DNA of 64,000 nt from Vibrio pelagius (lineage in GTDB: Bacteria > Pseudomonadota > Gammaproteobacteria > Enterobacterales > Vibrionaceae), in the NCBI RefSeq assembly GCF_024347575.1, contig NZ_AP025504.1, positions 1,116,001 to 1,180,000 on the forward strand. Direction: 5' to 3'. Within the stretch, counting starts at the first letter, position 1, and every line of letters starts with the position of its first letter. The notes below the pieces were generated by a model. It searched no databases. It worked only from the letters and a program-made list of their open reading frames with translations, and was not told the origin of the DNA. The translations under genes and the position numbers were made by a program. Positions 25,705 through 34,473 of the stretch are shown one piece after another.

Positions 25705-26625
25705 ATGAGTTTATCCAAAATTATCCTTATCAGTTGCGCCTTTTTTGCCGTTATTGGTGGCATAGGTTTACGGGCTGAGCATTCAGAGTCGGAGAAGGCT
25801 ACCCAAGCTGTCAATGTGCTCGATATTTCTGAGCCCCATGTGGTGAGCGAGGCAGAGAGAAGAGCCAAGACTTTGCTAGCGAAAGCGGTAATCCACGTTC
25901 AAACCGAGGGAGATGAAAGCGTAAAAGATTTCATGAGTGACCCAGAATACATTGACGGTGAGTTATACGTGTTTGCACTCGGAATTGACGGCCAATTCCT
26001 TGCGAGTGGCGGCTCTTCAATGGTGCTGGTGGGCGACAGTGTGTTGGACACGCAAGATGTTTATGGCAATCCATTTTTCCGAGAAATGATCACCAAAGCA
26101 GTCCACAACGGTTTTGGTGAGGTGGAATATCACTGGACCAACCCAACCGATCGTATGGGAGAGCCTAAAACGACCTTCTTTGAACGTGTAGGCGATGTGA
26201 TTGTTGCTGTAGGCTTCTATCCAGAGCGTTCTAGTGCCGCTGAAGCTAAGCGCTTATTGGCAAGAGCGATGACCGCGATAGTGGAGTCGGAGCAACAGAG
26301 CCTGGCTGAGTTCAATGACGCTGAAGGCAGTTTCGTAGAAGGGGATTTATATGTGTTTGTGATGGACATGAGTTCAGGAAAGCTACTGGCGCATGGGGTG
26401 TCCCCTGAGTTAGTTGGGCGATCACACAACGAAATCTTGAGTCCGGATGATAAGCCGATCCTAACCGACATGTTGAATCTTGCACGAGAAAATGGCCGTG
26501 GTGTGTACACCTATCGCTGGTTAAATCCATTGTCGAGTAAGGTCGAAACTAAGCATACCTACTATCGAGTTATCGATAACAAGCTAGTAGGGGTCGGATA
26601 TTATACAAAATCAAGCAAGACGTAA
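25705..26625 (+). CDS. Exported protein with two tandem Cache domains, taurine operon
   Basis: A 306-residue protein starting at ATG 25705 (MSLSKIIL) after AGGAGA; the earlier frame overlapping the DctM gene is not needed. Residues 4-23 form a hydrophobic signal or anchor. Two similar single-Cache domains follow. The first (about 55-175) contains YIDGELYVFALGIDGQFLAS and TTFFERVGDVIVAVGFY; the second (about 180-300) contains FVEGDLYVFVMDMSSGKLLA and HTYYRVIDNKLVGVGYY. There is no histidine kinase, GGDEF or chemoreceptor signalling domain. It is the last gene of the TRAP operon. It may be a periplasmic ligand sensor or accessory binding protein working with a separate membrane partner; this is inference. 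Confidence 0.75.
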   Translation: MSLSKIILISCAFFAVIGGIGLRAEHSESEKATQAVNVLDISEPHVVSEAERRAKTLLAKAVIHVQTEGDESVKDFMSDPEYIDGELYVFALGIDGQFLASGGSSMVLVGDSVLDTQDVYGNPFFREMITKAVHNGFGEVEYHWTNPTDRMGEPKTTFFERVGDVIVAVGFYPERSSAAEAKRLLARAMTAIVESEQQSLAEFNDAEGSFVEGDLYVFVMDMSSGKLLAHGVSPELVGRSHNEILSPDDKPILTDMLNLARENGRGVYTYRWLNPLSSKVETKHTYYRVIDNKLVGVGYYTKSSKT

Positions 26626-26815
26626 AAATGAGAGGGTGGTGAAATTAAGTTTAATGAAATTAATGACTTAAGACTTGTGTTGCCCCTAAAAATAGGAGTG
26701 TGTAAAAAGCAATTTAGTAAAATTCACAGTGTGTAATTTTTGTTGTGAAATTGTTTTAAAAATAACAGTAGTATGAAAAACATGGAAACCAAGCAGTAAA
26801 GAACAAATCTGAAAA

Positions 26816-26838
26816 GGGTCAATTAGGATGTTTGACCC
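26816..26838 (+). terminator. Hairpin between the Cache gene and the next gene
   Basis: GGGTCA at 26816-26821 pairs with TGACCC at 26833-26838. The T-rich tail is weak (AAATTAAATTT). It could end the taurine operon inefficiently or sit in the leader of the next gene. Confidence 0.35.
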
Positions 26839-26871
26839 AAATTAAATTTAAAGCCGTACGAGGGAAAGACT

Positions 26872-27444
26872 ATGAACATGCTTACATTGGATAAAACAGA
26901 ACTACACAGAAACCATTCTACCTTTATCGCTGAAGCTGTCTTTGCTGTCGAAATGGTTAAAGCGGACAAACAGATGGAAAAACAACGCATGGCGAAGCAA
27001 CTGCTAGACACGCTTTTCCCTCTAGAGAGCGGTTCGCATGAGGATGCAGTGAGCTATGAGATCGATTACCGTCACGTTCAAGTCTACTTTAAGAACGGTG
27101 AACACACGGGTCTGAAAAGAGCGAAGCACTTTGTGGCTTACGCAGGCGACAAATCTAAGCCTTCAGCAATCCTGTTCCGTGACGAAAGCGGCACACACGT
27201 AGAGGTTACCATTGGCGCTCGCGCTGGCACTGGTCGTCTAGAACTTGTAAATATCGAAGATATTCAGCTAGAAACATGTACCACATTTGGTCAGTCAGAA
27301 GAGAGCTACTCTTCAGGCATCAGACACTGGGTTAGCTTGGTACAAGGTGATGAGAAAGGCCGACCAACTGCGTGCAGCGAAGACAAAGAATACACAGCGA
27401 AAAACGGCGATGATTACAGCCTAGGGTTTAGTTTCGCACTGTGA
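26872..27444 (+). CDS. Hypothetical protein, 190 residues
   Basis: Not recognised. It has a good start (ATG 26872 after GAGGGAAAGACT) and its own terminator. It appears soluble, with no signal peptide or membrane segment. The N-terminal 50 residues are helical and basic (MEKQRMAKQLLDTLFPL) and the remainder looks like alternating strands (VSYEIDYRHVQVYFKNGEHT, THVEVTIGARAGTGRLELVN). The last 25 residues DKEYTAKNGDDYSLGFSFAL are unusual. It stands after the taurine operon and is convergent with an M14 peptidase gene; the context gives no functional hint. Confidence 0.6.
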   Translation: MNMLTLDKTELHRNHSTFIAEAVFAVEMVKADKQMEKQRMAKQLLDTLFPLESGSHEDAVSYEIDYRHVQVYFKNGEHTGLKRAKHFVAYAGDKSKPSAILFRDESGTHVEVTIGARAGTGRLELVNIEDIQLETCTTFGQSEESYSSGIRHWVSLVQGDEKGRPTACSEDKEYTAKNGDDYSLGFSFAL

Positions 27445-27486
27445 AGTGACTTTAGCGATAAGGGATAATCCTGAATAGCAGAGACA

Positions 27487-27526
27487 AAAAAGAGCGACAG
27501 CATTTTATGCGAGCCGCTCTTTTATT
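27487..27526. terminator. Bidirectional terminator
   Basis: AAAAAGAGCG at 27487-27496 pairs with CGCTCTTTT at 27515-27523, with an inner GCAT/ATGC step, and has A-rich and T-rich flanks. It lies between two convergent genes and can serve both. Confidence 0.8.
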
Positions 27527-27541
27527 ATTCTAGGCACTAAA

Positions 27542-28471
27542 CTAAGCGCTTAGCTCATGCTTAATCACATACTCCAAGCCACCCACGATTGCCGCAACTT
27601 GAGCATCATTACACTCTTCGTCAGTCACTTTGTCACTATCTGGGTAAACCTCGGTTGTTGTACCGTACTTGCAGTTGGTTACGCCGCCACATAGACCAAG
27701 CTCTTTCATTGGGTAGTTGATTACGCCGTGTTGAGTCACCTCTGAACCGATGATCTTGCCGTCAGCATCCGCAGGTGCGATGTGAGTAACCTTTTCTACA
27801 GAAGCGATAACGGCTGCTTGGAAGTCAGGCTGCGGGTTTTCTGTGTCACCCACCGTGTAGAAGCCATCTGGAATCATACCTTCGATGTATTCAAGGCCAT
27901 CACGAGCAGCTAAAGCTGGGCGGAACTCGGTCTCATCAGAGTCTGTTGTTTCATGAAGATCAATATGCATCAGTACTTCTTGTGGAAGCGACGCGACGAG
28001 TGCACGTAAGTTCGCTGACTCTTCTGCAGGCGTATTGTCGTAGAAAGAGCGGTTTGGATCGACAGCGTTTGGATTCCAACGGTTGATCACTTCGTAACCC
28101 CAAGGGCTCACACAAGGCGCGATAACGATGTTGAAGTATTGGCTGTAGTGTTCAGCTTGTGTATCTGCAAACTTCAGCGCGCCATGAACACCGCTGGTTT
28201 CATAGCCGTGTACACCACCTGTAACCAGTACCGTTGGCTTATTTTCGTCCCAAGCTTTGGTTTTGATTGCGAACAGAGGAAAGCGTGCTTCGTCATAGCT
28301 GAGTGCGCCGTATTGCTCTACGTCGAAACGTTCAGCCAGTGCTTTGATCTTAGGCACGACTTCTTGTTGATATTCACGTTTGACTGTCTGGCTTTCACGC
28401 CATTGTTGACGTTCAGCTTCGCCCCATTTTTGTCCAGCAATTCCGATAGGGTAAGTCGAAGTGGTTTGCAT
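27542..28471 (-). CDS. M14-family metallocarboxypeptidase-like hydrolase
   Basis: A 309-residue zinc hydrolase of the M14 (carboxypeptidase / succinylglutamate desuccinylase) superfamily. Zinc ligands are seen in TGGVHGYETSG (His88, Glu91) and in the later HIDLHETT (His169 or His173). Other landmarks are the substrate-binding VDPNRSF and the typical WGYEVINRWN. The start at ATG 28471 has AGGA 7 bases upstream; another ATG six bases earlier sits too close to that site. No signal peptide is seen, so it acts in the cytoplasm. The exact substrate is unknown; peptides, acyl-amino acids or cell-wall fragments are all possible in this family. Confidence 0.78.
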   Translation of the reverse strand: MQTTSTYPIGIAGQKWGEAERQQWRESQTVKREYQQEVVPKIKALAERFDVEQYGALSYDEARFPLFAIKTKAWDENKPTVLVTGGVHGYETSGVHGALKFADTQAEHYSQYFNIVIAPCVSPWGYEVINRWNPNAVDPNRSFYDNTPAEESANLRALVASLPQEVLMHIDLHETTDSDETEFRPALAARDGLEYIEGMIPDGFYTVGDTENPQPDFQAAVIASVEKVTHIAPADADGKIIGSEVTQHGVINYPMKELGLCGGVTNCKYGTTTEVYPDSDKVTDEECNDAQVAAIVGGLEYVIKHELSA

Positions 28472-28625
28472 ATCCATGTCCTGTAATTTGACCTAATTAT
28501 GTGTAGAGGATAAAGGGCAATAAGCAGTAAAACAATCAATTAGGAAGATGTTGATGAACAATTGACACAAAAGACTTATTCTATCCGCAGAATTTAGAAT
28601 GGGAGGGGATCCCAAAGGAAAAATC

Positions 28626-28745
28626 ATGTTAATTCTTATTCGGCTGTTAAAGCTTGCTGTGATTTGCGCCATCTTTTTCACGGCATTTGATTTGTTGGAG
28701 TATGGCAAAGTTGAATGGGTTGCCAGGTTACTCAGCCACTTCTAG
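28626..28745 (+). CDS. Small membrane protein, 39 residues
   Basis: A short frame begins at ATG 28626, preceded by AAAGGAAAAATC, and ends at TAG 28743-28745. The protein is a single hydrophobic helix, starting MLILIRLLKLAVICAIFFTA and followed by FDLLEYGKVEW and a short basic tail. A perfect 16-base stem terminator begins 9 bases after the stop, so the unit has a ribosome site, a frame and a terminator of its own. It lies between the M14 peptidase and pyrC, both on the opposite strand. The function is unknown; a single-helix regulator of a membrane complex is one possibility. Confidence 0.65.
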   Translation: MLILIRLLKLAVICAIFFTAFDLLEYGKVEWVARLLSHF

Positions 28746-28753
28746 CTTCATTA

Positions 28754-28797
28754 AAAATGCCGCTGACTTTGTTCAAAAAAAGTCAGCGGCATTTTGG
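28754..28797. terminator. Bidirectional terminator after the small membrane protein and pyrC
   Basis: AAAATGCCGCTGACTT at 28754-28769 pairs perfectly with AAGTCAGCGGCATTTT at 28780-28795. The 16-base stem is flanked by A and T runs on both sides and lies between convergent genes. Confidence 0.9.
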
Positions 28798-28842
28798 ATC
28801 TTATGTGATTTCCCCTTTAGACAGGGATAACCCCAAAATCGG

Positions 28843-29871
28843 TTACTTGACTGTCCACGCTATCGTCTCACCGCCACGGATTGGTACGACGATGTCTGAA
28901 CCGAACGGCATCGTTTCTGCAACGTTCCACTCTTCCTTGGTAAGAGTCACAGTGTCAGTGTTGCGAGGTATACCGTAGAAATCAGGACCGTTATGGCTCG
29001 CAAAAGCTTCTAGGTTTTCAAGCTTGCCTTCTTGCTCAAACACTTCTGCGTAAAGTTCTACTGCAGCATGCGCCGTGTATGAACCTGCACAGCCACACGC
29101 TGATTCTTTCGCACCTTTTGCGTGAGGTGCTGAGTCTGTACCTAGGAAGAACTTCTTGCTACCACTTGTTGCTGCTTCAATTAGCGCTTGCTGGTGGGTG
29201 TTACGTTTAAGAATCGGTAGGCAGTAGAAGTGTGGCTTAATGCCGCCAACCAACATGTGGTTACGGTTGTAAAGTAGGTGATGTGCTGTGATGGTTGCAG
29301 CCACGTTCTCGTTGGCGTTTTTAACGAATGTCGCCGCATCAGCGGTTGTGATGTGCTCTAGAACAATCTTTAGATTCGGGAAATCGTTAACGATAGGTGT
29401 TAGAACGGTATCTAGGAACTCTTTCTCACGGTCGAAGATATCAACGTCGTGAGTGGTTACTTCGCCATGAACCAATAGCAACATGCCGACTTCTTGCATC
29501 GTTTCTAGTACGTGATAGATGTTCTTTGCAGACGTCACACCTGAATCCGAGTTCGTTGTTGCGCCAGCTGGGTAAAGTTTCGCTGCCACTACTGCACCGG
29601 ACGCTTTCGCTTTGCGGATCTCGTCAGGAGTTGTATTGTCTGTTAGGTAAAGTGCCATCAGTGGCTCGAACTGCTCACTTGGCTTTTCTGCCATGATACG
29701 CTCGCGGTAAGCCAGCGCCAATTCTGTATCAGTTACAGGTGGGACAGTGTTTGGCATGATTAACGCTCGACCATTGTAACGGCTGATATCGCGAACGGTA
29801 TCTTTCAGTACTTCGCCATCGCGTAGATGAACGTGCCAGTCGTCAGGACGAGTAATCGTAAGTTGTGTCAT
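28843..29871 (-). CDS. pyrC: Dihydroorotase
   Basis: It interconverts carbamoyl aspartate and dihydroorotate, the third step of pyrimidine synthesis. The 342-residue length matches the E. coli-type (class II) enzyme. The zinc-binding WHVHLRDGE is at the N-terminus, the Lys that becomes carbamylated lies in [13 protein letters not shown] near residue 100, and later histidine-bearing segments are [10 protein letters not shown] and [16 protein letters not shown] 29871 is the first codon of a well-conserved start ([13 protein letters not shown]). A PurR-like site lies 62 bases upstream. From memory pyrC is on chromosome II in V. cholerae, which supports the replicon assignment. Confidence 0.95.
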   Translation of the reverse strand: MTQLTITRPDDWHVHLRDGEVLKDTVRDISRYNGRALIMPNTVPPVTDTELALAYRERIMAEKPSEQFEPLMALYLTDNTTPDEIRKAKASGAVVAAKLYPAGATTNSDSGVTSAKNIYHVLETMQEVGMLLLVHGEVTTHDVDIFDREKEFLDTVLTPIVNDFPNLKIVLEHITTADAATFVKNANENVAATITAHHLLYNRNHMLVGGIKPHFYCLPILKRNTHQQALIEAATSGSKKFFLGTDSAPHAKGAKESACGCAGSYTAHAAVELYAEVFEQEGKLENLEAFASHNGPDFYGIPRNTDTVTLTKEEWNVAETMPFGSDIVVPIRGGETIAWTVK

Positions 29872-29932
29872 TGAAAGCTCCCACCAATTGAAATGTTATG
29901 TAGTTGGAGCCTAAACGGTGCGAAATCTGTGA

Positions 29933-29948
29933 AAGCAATCGCTTACGT
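29933..29948. promoter_or_regulatory. Candidate PurR box upstream of pyrC
   Basis: AAGCAATCGCTTACGT matches 12 of 16 positions of the PurR consensus ACGCAAACGTTTTCGT, including the central CG. PurR represses pyrC in E. coli, so a similar site here is expected. Confidence 0.5.
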
Positions 29949-30065
29949 TTAGGCGACAGGATGATAGTGGAAAAGCCGTTTTATTTCATCCTATTTTTAC
30001 TATTTCATCGGTAGGCGCTTCGATACGTACTGATTAACGCGTTGATTTGTATTAAAGGCATACGA

Positions 30066-30224
30066 TTATCGTGTCGCGACCCACAAGCCGTGGATCATTC
30101 CCGGGACCCAAAAGAAGATCGTGAGAATAATGTTGATCACTAGGTCTTTGCCAGCACCGCGAGCGACGAAAACGCCAAGCGGTGGAAGAAGAACACACAG
30201 GATAATGACGAGAAGCTTATTCAT
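30066..30224 (-). CDS. Pmp3/YqaE-family small membrane protein
   Basis: A 52-residue protein starting at ATG 30224 after AAGGA and ending at 30066. It has two hydrophobic helices with the family signature: LCVLLPPLGVFVARG in the first, a short cytoplasmic turn GAGKDL, and ILTIFFWVPGMIHGLWV in the second. Pmp3/YqaE proteins (UPF0057) are stress-associated inner-membrane proteins thought to influence membrane potential and ion balance. It is too short for routine gene finding at a 60-residue cutoff. It stands alone between pyrC and the MOSC fusion gene. Confidence 0.9.
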   Translation of the reverse strand: MNKLLVIILCVLLPPLGVFVARGAGKDLVINIILTIFFWVPGMIHGLWVATR

Positions 30225-30447
30225 GATAATTCCTTTCTATTCAATGACGTTTCAAAGTTTAGTCTCGCTGCGTGATAAATGTACACAGTCACAAGGAGAC
30301 AAAACTTATGAAACAGTTGAGGGTGAAAAGCGTATTTTGATCACTTCTCAATATAATAGCTGAGTATCAAGTGTTTAGCGTGAGTGAGTTCCTAAAACTA
30401 GGCCCTTTTGTTAGCATTGTTAAAAATCTAATAACATTGGAGTCGTT

Positions 30448-32289
30448 ATGTCAAAGTCCCCGGAAGCTCAAAGTCCTTATCTCTCTCAGGTGAATGTTTA
30501 TCCTGTTAAATCAGTTGGCGGGATCTCGCTATCAAGTGCATGGGTAGAAAAACAAGGTTTGAGTTTTGACCGACGCTTTATGTTGGCGCTCGCGGATGGC
30601 TCAATGGTAACGGCTCGTAAGTATCCGCAAATGGTGAAAGTGTCTTCTAGCTTGCAACCGGATGGCTTGATTTTCACCTGTGAAGGTAAGCCTGCACTGC
30701 GTGTGAAATATAGCGAGTTCAAGATGCAGGAAACACCAGCGACGGTTTGGAAGGATAGCTTCACCGCATACACCACCAATGATGCCGCAGATGATTGGTT
30801 CAGTGACGTGCTTGGACAACGTGTCGAGTTGCTGTTTACTGGTGAACAGTCTAACCGTGTGCGTGAGAAGCTCGGACATAACGTGAGCTTTGCTGATGGT
30901 TATCCACTTCTGATTATCAGCGAAGCGTCGTTGGCCGAGCTAAACCGTCGTAGCCCAGAGCTGCATACTATGGATCAATTTCGTACTAACTTAGTAGTCT
31001 CGAATACCGAAGCATTTGGTGAAGATGGTTGGAAGCGCATTCGAATCGGCGAAGTAGAGTTTGAAGCGGTGAAACCGTGTCAGCGCTGTATTTTAACCAC
31101 GGTTGATGTAGATAAAGGTGAGTTCCGCCCTTCAAAAGAGCCACTGAATACCTTCTCTCAATTCCGCGCAGATGAAACTGGTGGTGTTTTCTTTGGCCAG
31201 AATCTTGTAGCGAAAAACGAAGGTGTGATTAAGGAAGGCGATAAGATTGAAGTGCTAGAGACCAAACCTAAAGAGCAGTATGAAGATACGTGGGTCGAGT
31301 CGTTGCATCTTACCTGTGTCGAGCGTGAAGAGATCGCGCGCGACTTTACAACGTTTTGGTTAGAGCCTGCCAAAGGCGACAAAGTTCTACCTAGCTATCT
31401 GCCGGGTCAGCACCTACCGATTGAGATGGCCATTGATGGCGAAAAGATATCTCGTCGTTATACGCTGTCTTCGAGCCCATCACGCGTCGGTCGCCTTGCA
31501 ATCTCGGTAAAACGTGTCAATGATGGCCGAATCTCAAATTGGCTTAATGATAATTTTCAAGTCGGCGATACGTTGGTCGCGCAAAATCCAGATGGTGCTT
31601 TCTATCTGGAAGAGAATCCCAATCATCCGTTGCTGCTGCTTTCTGCAGGTAGCGGTGTAACGCCTATGCTCTCAATGCTGCGTTATCTTGCCGACCACAA
31701 CCAAGTAGAAGACGTGGTGTTCTATCATCAGTGCAGCAGCGAGTTGGATATCCCTTATCAACAAGAGATTCAGGAAATTGCGGATAAGCACCCAGGCCTA
31801 AAGGTGATCTATTCGCTAAGTCAGCCAGCTAAAGGTTGGCAAGGTTTGTCAGGGCGTTTGAGCGTTTCTCATATCGCGAAGATCGATGACCTGCATCGAC
31901 GCCAAGCATTTGTTTGTGGCCCAGATGGCTTTATGGACAATGCTAAAAAGATGCTGATTCAAATGGGTTTAAATCCACAGCATTACCATCAAGAAGCGTT
32001 TGGTGTTAACCACGCAACAGAAGAAGTGGTGAAAACTCTGCAGTTAAGCGTTAATGGCTATCTGTTTGAGGGCAACAACCAAGGTACTTTGCTTGACCAA
32101 GCGGAAGCGGCGGGTGTTTCCATTGCCTCAAGCTGCCGAGCTGGATTCTGTGGAGCATGTAAGGTGACTCTAGAATCTGGGCAAGTGCATCAACCTGATG
32201 TTCCAGCGCTGCAAGATCATGAGCGTAATATGGGGCAAGTATTGGCATGTTGCTGCGTACCACAAACCGATATCGAAGTAGTCGACTAG
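30448..32289 (+). CDS. MOSC / flavin reductase / 2Fe-2S ferredoxin fusion protein
   Basis: A 613-residue three-part protein. Residues 10-270 are a YcbX-like MOSC N-terminal barrel plus MOSC domain, with PCQRC (210-214) holding the Cys expected to bind molybdenum cofactor. Residues 280-520 are a ferredoxin-NADP reductase-type module with the FAD motif RRYTLSS (336-342) and the NAD(P) motif GSGVTPM (401-407). Residues 525-613 are a plant-type 2Fe-2S ferredoxin domain with Cys562, Cys567 and Cys570 in SCRAGFCGAC and a terminal Cys cluster at 600-602. It should pass electrons from NAD(P)H to a molybdenum centre that reduces N-hydroxylated compounds, as YcbX does with a separate reductase. A strong terminator follows. 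Confidence 0.85.
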   Translation: MSKSPEAQSPYLSQVNVYPVKSVGGISLSSAWVEKQGLSFDRRFMLALADGSMVTARKYPQMVKVSSSLQPDGLIFTCEGKPALRVKYSEFKMQETPATVWKDSFTAYTTNDAADDWFSDVLGQRVELLFTGEQSNRVREKLGHNVSFADGYPLLIISEASLAELNRRSPELHTMDQFRTNLVVSNTEAFGEDGWKRIRIGEVEFEAVKPCQRCILTTVDVDKGEFRPSKEPLNTFSQFRADETGGVFFGQNLVAKNEGVIKEGDKIEVLETKPKEQYEDTWVESLHLTCVEREEIARDFTTFWLEPAKGDKVLPSYLPGQHLPIEMAIDGEKISRRYTLSSSPSRVGRLAISVKRVNDGRISNWLNDNFQVGDTLVAQNPDGAFYLEENPNHPLLLLSAGSGVTPMLSMLRYLADHNQVEDVVFYHQCSSELDIPYQQEIQEIADKHPGLKVIYSLSQPAKGWQGLSGRLSVSHIAKIDDLHRRQAFVCGPDGFMDNAKKMLIQMGLNPQHYHQEAFGVNHATEEVVKTLQLSVNGYLFEGNNQGTLLDQAEAAGVSIASSCRAGFCGACKVTLESGQVHQPDVPALQDHERNMGQVLACCCVPQTDIEVVD

Positions 32290-32334
32290 GTTGTGGCTTA
32301 ATTGGTCAATAGACCCTAGTGATAAAACATAACG

Positions 32335-32371
32335 AAAAGGCCGACGGTGAACTTCACCGTCGGCCTTTTGC
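32335..32371 (+). terminator. Rho-independent terminator after the MOSC fusion gene
   Basis: A perfect 16-base stem (AAAAGGCCGACGGTGA at 32335-32350 with its complement at 32354-32369) with a 3-base loop and T-rich exit. The A run on the other side lets it also serve the convergent nadE. Confidence 0.92.
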
Positions 32372-32425
32372 TTTACGAGTTTTGAGCTAATTAGGTACGC
32401 AAATTACAGCGTGACCAATTTGTGC

Positions 32426-33256
32426 TTAGTCGTAGATCGTTGGGATCGGTTGACGTTTGTGCTGCGTCGCTTGATAGATGCTTACTAGACGATCAGAGAC
32501 CTCTTTAGACACTTCTTTGCCTTCTAGGAAGTCATCGATCTGGTCGTAAGTCAGGTTCAGTGCATCTTCGTCTGCTTTTTGAGGATCCAGTTCTTCAAGG
32601 TCAGCTGTAGGGACCTTTTTCACAAGAAGTTCTGGTGCGCCGAGTGTTGCTGCCAGTTCACGTACTTGACGTTTGCTTAGACCAAACAGTGGTGCAAGAT
32701 CACAAGCGCCGTCACCGTGCTTAGTGTAGAAACCAGTGATGTTTTCTGCCGAGTGGTCAGTGCCGATAACTAAGCCACCAACGTAACCTGCGATTTCGTA
32801 TTGAGCGATCATGCGAGCACGAGCTTTTACGTTGCCTTTTACGAAATCAATCTTAGCTGAATCAGTAGGAAGAAGACCTGTGCCTTCAAGCGCAACATGA
32901 GACGCGGCATGCAGGCCATCAACGCCCGCTTTAATGTTTACTGATACAGATTGAGATGGTTGGATGAAAGAGATAGCAAGCTGCGCTTCATCTTCGTCTT
33001 TTTGCTCACCGTAAGGCAGGCGAACGGCGATAAACTGGTAATCGTTGCTGTTGCTTGATTCGTTAAGACTGTCTACCGCTAGCTGAGCGAGTCGGCCACA
33101 TGTTGTTGAATCAACGCCACCACTGATACCCAGTACAAGAGACTTACATCCTGATTGCTGTAATTTGTTTTTGATGAACTCGACACGACGATCCACTTCA
33201 AATTGAGCGTCAATTGATGGTAGAACGCGCATTTCATCACGAATTAACTGTTCCAT
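32426..33256 (-). CDS. nadE: Ammonia-dependent NAD synthetase
   Basis: It amidates nicotinate adenine dinucleotide to NAD with ammonia and ATP. The 276-residue length is typical of the bacterial ammonia-dependent form, with no glutaminase domain. The ATP pyrophosphatase loop is SGGVDST near residue 45, and the conserved [22 protein letters not shown] segment reads [19 protein letters not shown] near residue 170. It is divergent from a NadD-like gene 107 bases away, which links two steps of NAD synthesis. Confidence 0.95.
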   Translation of the reverse strand: MEQLIRDEMRVLPSIDAQFEVDRRVEFIKNKLQQSGCKSLVLGISGGVDSTTCGRLAQLAVDSLNESSNSNDYQFIAVRLPYGEQKDEDEAQLAISFIQPSQSVSVNIKAGVDGLHAASHVALEGTGLLPTDSAKIDFVKGNVKARARMIAQYEIAGYVGGLVIGTDHSAENITGFYTKHGDGACDLAPLFGLSKRQVRELAATLGAPELLVKKVPTADLEELDPQKADEDALNLTYDQIDDFLEGKEVSKEVSDRLVSIYQATQHKRQPIPTIYD

Positions 33257-33363
33257 TCGTATTCCTTTCCTGCAAGCAAATTGAAATCTAGTGTTATCAT
33301 ACCGAAATCAAGAGAGATAAAAACCTCTTTACACAGTGAGATAAAAGAAGGCAGCGACAAGCG

Positions 33364-33885
33364 ATGGAAAAAATAGCGGTTTTTGGTAGTGCATTTAACC
33401 CACCAAGTTTAGGGCATAAAAGTGTCATTGAGTCTTTGGTGCACTTCGACCGAATCTTACTTGTTCCGAGCATTGCTCACGCGTGGGGGAAAGCTATGCT
33501 GGACTATGATATTCGATGTCAGCTTGTTGAGGTATTTATCAATGACTTGGCTATTGAGCAAGTTGAACTATCTTTAGTAGAGCAAAGTTTGTATACCCCG
33601 GGTGAGAGTGTCACGACGTATGCAGTGTTAAAAAAGCTTCAAGAATGTCATCCAACGGCCGATATAACTTTTGTTATCGGGCCAGATAATTTTTTTAAGT
33701 TCTCGTCTTTTTATAAGTCTGACGAGATAACTGAGTGTTGGTCTGTGATGGCTTGCCCAGAAAAAGTTAAGGTTCGTAGTACCGATATCCGTAATGCGAT
33801 TATAAATGGTGACGATTTTACAAATTTGAGTACAAAGTCAGTTACAAATATCTTGCAAGATGGTGGGCTGTATAAGACAATGTAA
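33364..33885 (+). CDS. NadD-like nicotinate-nucleotide adenylyltransferase family protein
   Basis: A 173-residue cytidylyltransferase-fold protein. The nucleotide-binding start IAVFGSAFNPPSLGHKSVIE contains the (H/T)-x-G-H motif as S-L-G-H, and VRSTDIRNAI near residue 140 is the conserved C-terminal ST-x-x-R motif. VIGPDNFFKFSSFYK near 103-117 is the NadD-like substrate loop (usually G-x-D). It is shorter than E. coli NadD (213 residues), so it is a divergent member. It lies divergent from nadE, supporting a role in NAD synthesis or salvage, possibly as a second NadD. The first His of HxGH is replaced by Ser, which may reduce activity. Confidence 0.78.
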   Translation: MEKIAVFGSAFNPPSLGHKSVIESLVHFDRILLVPSIAHAWGKAMLDYDIRCQLVEVFINDLAIEQVELSLVEQSLYTPGESVTTYAVLKKLQECHPTADITFVIGPDNFFKFSSFYKSDEITECWSVMACPEKVKVRSTDIRNAIINGDDFTNLSTKSVTNILQDGGLYKTM

Positions 33886-33912
33886 TTCTTCACTCTAAGA
33901 GGTCAGAGCACT

Positions 33913-34398
33913 ATGCTAAAAAGAGCACTTTTAACGACTAGCTTCGTCGTTACTTTCAGCTTGCATGCGCATGCTGAGTGTGACCTATTTAGCTTAGACT
34001 CAATAATGTTCGACTCGGATGACCAAACAACGTGCCTCGATTTTTCGGATAGCCTCGAAACCTTCAGCCAAACAATGCTGCTCCTGAGTGGGTTTAATGA
34101 TGAAACAGAAGCATCTTCAAACGACTACTGGACTGATTGGGTACTGCAAACTAAAGACTCACCCATCATCACTCAAAGTATTAGCTCGAACTATGTTGGG
34201 TTGGGCATGTGGTTTCCAGAAGATCTCGAAGACAAAAAGTACGACATGACCACAGAAGAGTGGCTTTTAAATCACGGTTTGCAACTGAGCATCGGGTTTG
34301 GTGAGAAGTCAGTAGGGGAACCGCGTATGCGATTTGATTATCGTTGGCATGATGCAAGAGAAGCCGACATGATGATGCAGATTGAGTTTCCGTTTTAG
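33913..34398 (+). CDS. Hypothetical exported protein
   Basis: A 161-residue protein with a clear signal peptide (MLKRALLTTSFVVTFSLHAHA, cleaved before ECDLF). The mature part has two Cys in the first 25 residues (ECDLF and TTCLDF), likely a disulfide, and ends in Phe (MQIEFPF) after alternating polar strands. A terminal Phe and strand-like tail are outer-membrane beta-barrel features, but the protein is too short to be sure. It starts 27 bases after the NadD-like gene and may share its transcript. No family was recognised. Confidence 0.6.
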   Translation: MLKRALLTTSFVVTFSLHAHAECDLFSLDSIMFDSDDQTTCLDFSDSLETFSQTMLLLSGFNDETEASSNDYWTDWVLQTKDSPIITQSISSNYVGLGMWFPEDLEDKKYDMTTEEWLLNHGLQLSIGFGEKSVGEPRMRFDYRWHDAREADMMMQIEFPF

Positions 34399-34473
34399 TT
34401 GAGTCCATCCCTGTAACCAAGTTTCTAGAAAATCTGTCTCTAGCAAATAAACCTAGAAAAACACGCCGAATTA

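Noticed and set aside
28560..28600. TTGACA element as a promoter for the small membrane protein
   Set aside because: No -10 element lies 16-18 bases downstream of it.
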